DNA of 13,192 bases. Source: Pseudomonadota bacterium (GTDB lineage Bacteria; Pseudomonadota; Alphaproteobacteria; JAKJEU01). The position numbers and the translations under genes are program-made. The notes beneath the pieces were generated by a model. The model saw only the letters and a program-made list of their open reading frames with translations, had not been told where the DNA came from and searched no databases. The stretch covers positions 1 through 13,192 of the forward strand of contig JAKJEU010000017.1 of the NCBI GenBank assembly GCA_022705265.1, written 5' to 3'. Positions 12,976-13,192 of the stretch are shown piece after piece; positions within the stretch are counted from its first letter, which is position 1; each line of letters opens with the position of its first letter.

Positions 12976-13192
12976 CTAAAAATTTAATAAAAACACAAAA
13001 AAAAGCAACAAACCTGCCAAATATAAAATCAGCATATTTACAAAAGATTTAGTTAAGAATTTTTTGGAATTACTTAATAATTCAGAATAAGCACAAGATG
13101 GATTTCCACCAAATCTGTTCCCATTTTCATTGGGATTTAAACAAACCAAAACAATTAACACCCAATTTATAAGCGGGATAAAAAACAAAAGG
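12976..13192 (-). CDS. DUF805-family membrane protein, C-terminal part (runs off the window)
   Basis: About 72 residues are visible; the frame stays open to the right edge, so the beginning is missing. The segment FFIPLINWVLIVLVCLNPNENGNRFGGNPS matches the end of DUF805 proteins, where a last helix is followed by a short motif of the form xPG-x-GENRFG-x-NP. A further C-terminal extension ends in another hydrophobic helix (NMLILYLAGLLLFFVFLLNF), which is unusual since many DUF805 proteins stop soon after the NP motif. DUF805 proteins are small inner-membrane proteins of unknown function, often found near phage or stress genes. Confidence 0.7.
   Translation of the reverse strand, partial: LLFFIPLINWVLIVLVCLNPNENGNRFGGNPSCAYSELLSNSKKFLTKSFVNMLILYLAGLLLFFVFLLNF

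Noticed and set aside
1..13192. CRISPR arrays, tRNA or rRNA genes, insertion sequences
   Set aside because: No regularly spaced repeats, cloverleaf-like segments, rRNA signatures or transposase motifs were recognised anywhere in the window.

Overview
This is an AT-rich bacterial chromosomal window. The gene families point to a low-GC, probably host-associated alphaproteobacterium: a PleC/DivJ-type histidine kinase, an AapJ-type amino-acid-binding protein, and a DUF6362-like phage gene. This assignment is inference. Hcp with an Rrf2 regulator suggests an anaerobic or microaerobic lifestyle with nitrosative stress.

Left part (1-2540): the 3' end of a small membrane-protein gene on +. It is followed by a gene-free stretch with nested inverted repeats, then hcp (hydroxylamine/NO reductase) on -, broken by a single-base frameshift in a short homopolymer. 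Upstream, on the same strand, is an Rrf2-family Fe-S regulator. The rrf2 and hcp promoters share the same small dyad (GGTATT-N2-AATA), placed on or next to the -10, which suggests one autoregulated nitrosative-stress circuit.

Middle part (2522-5242): a compact phage-derived island without integrase or structural genes. Three genes run leftwards: a DnaD/replisome-organizer-like protein, a helicase-loader-like protein and a DUF6362-like protein. A Cro/CI-type repressor runs rightwards. It overlaps a small gene that appears split by a frameshift in an A6 run; the second half encodes a membrane segment and has no start codon of its own. Beyond it lies a 79-residue orphan gene. Five copies of a 15-bp operator (ATAACA-N3-TGTTAT) occupy the three promoters. 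The promoters of the replication operon and of the 79-aa gene are built identically: operator, 18 bp, operator, 9 bp, ATG. All three promoters place the predicted +1 on or within about 2 nt of the ATG, so the first genes should be read from leaderless mRNAs. This repressor circuit is the most distinctive system in the window.

Right part (5279-13192): a flavin disulfide oxidoreductase related to dihydrolipoamide dehydrogenase but lacking the His-Glu dyad. Next are a GNAT acetyltransferase (+), convergent with a GrpB-family gene that overlaps an orphan AapJ-like binding protein (both -). A divergent histidine kinase (+) follows, with uvrC starting on the next base; this UvrC lacks the C-terminal HhH domain. 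The window ends in the 3' part of a DUF805 membrane-protein gene (-). No tRNA, rRNA, CRISPR or insertion sequence was recognised.
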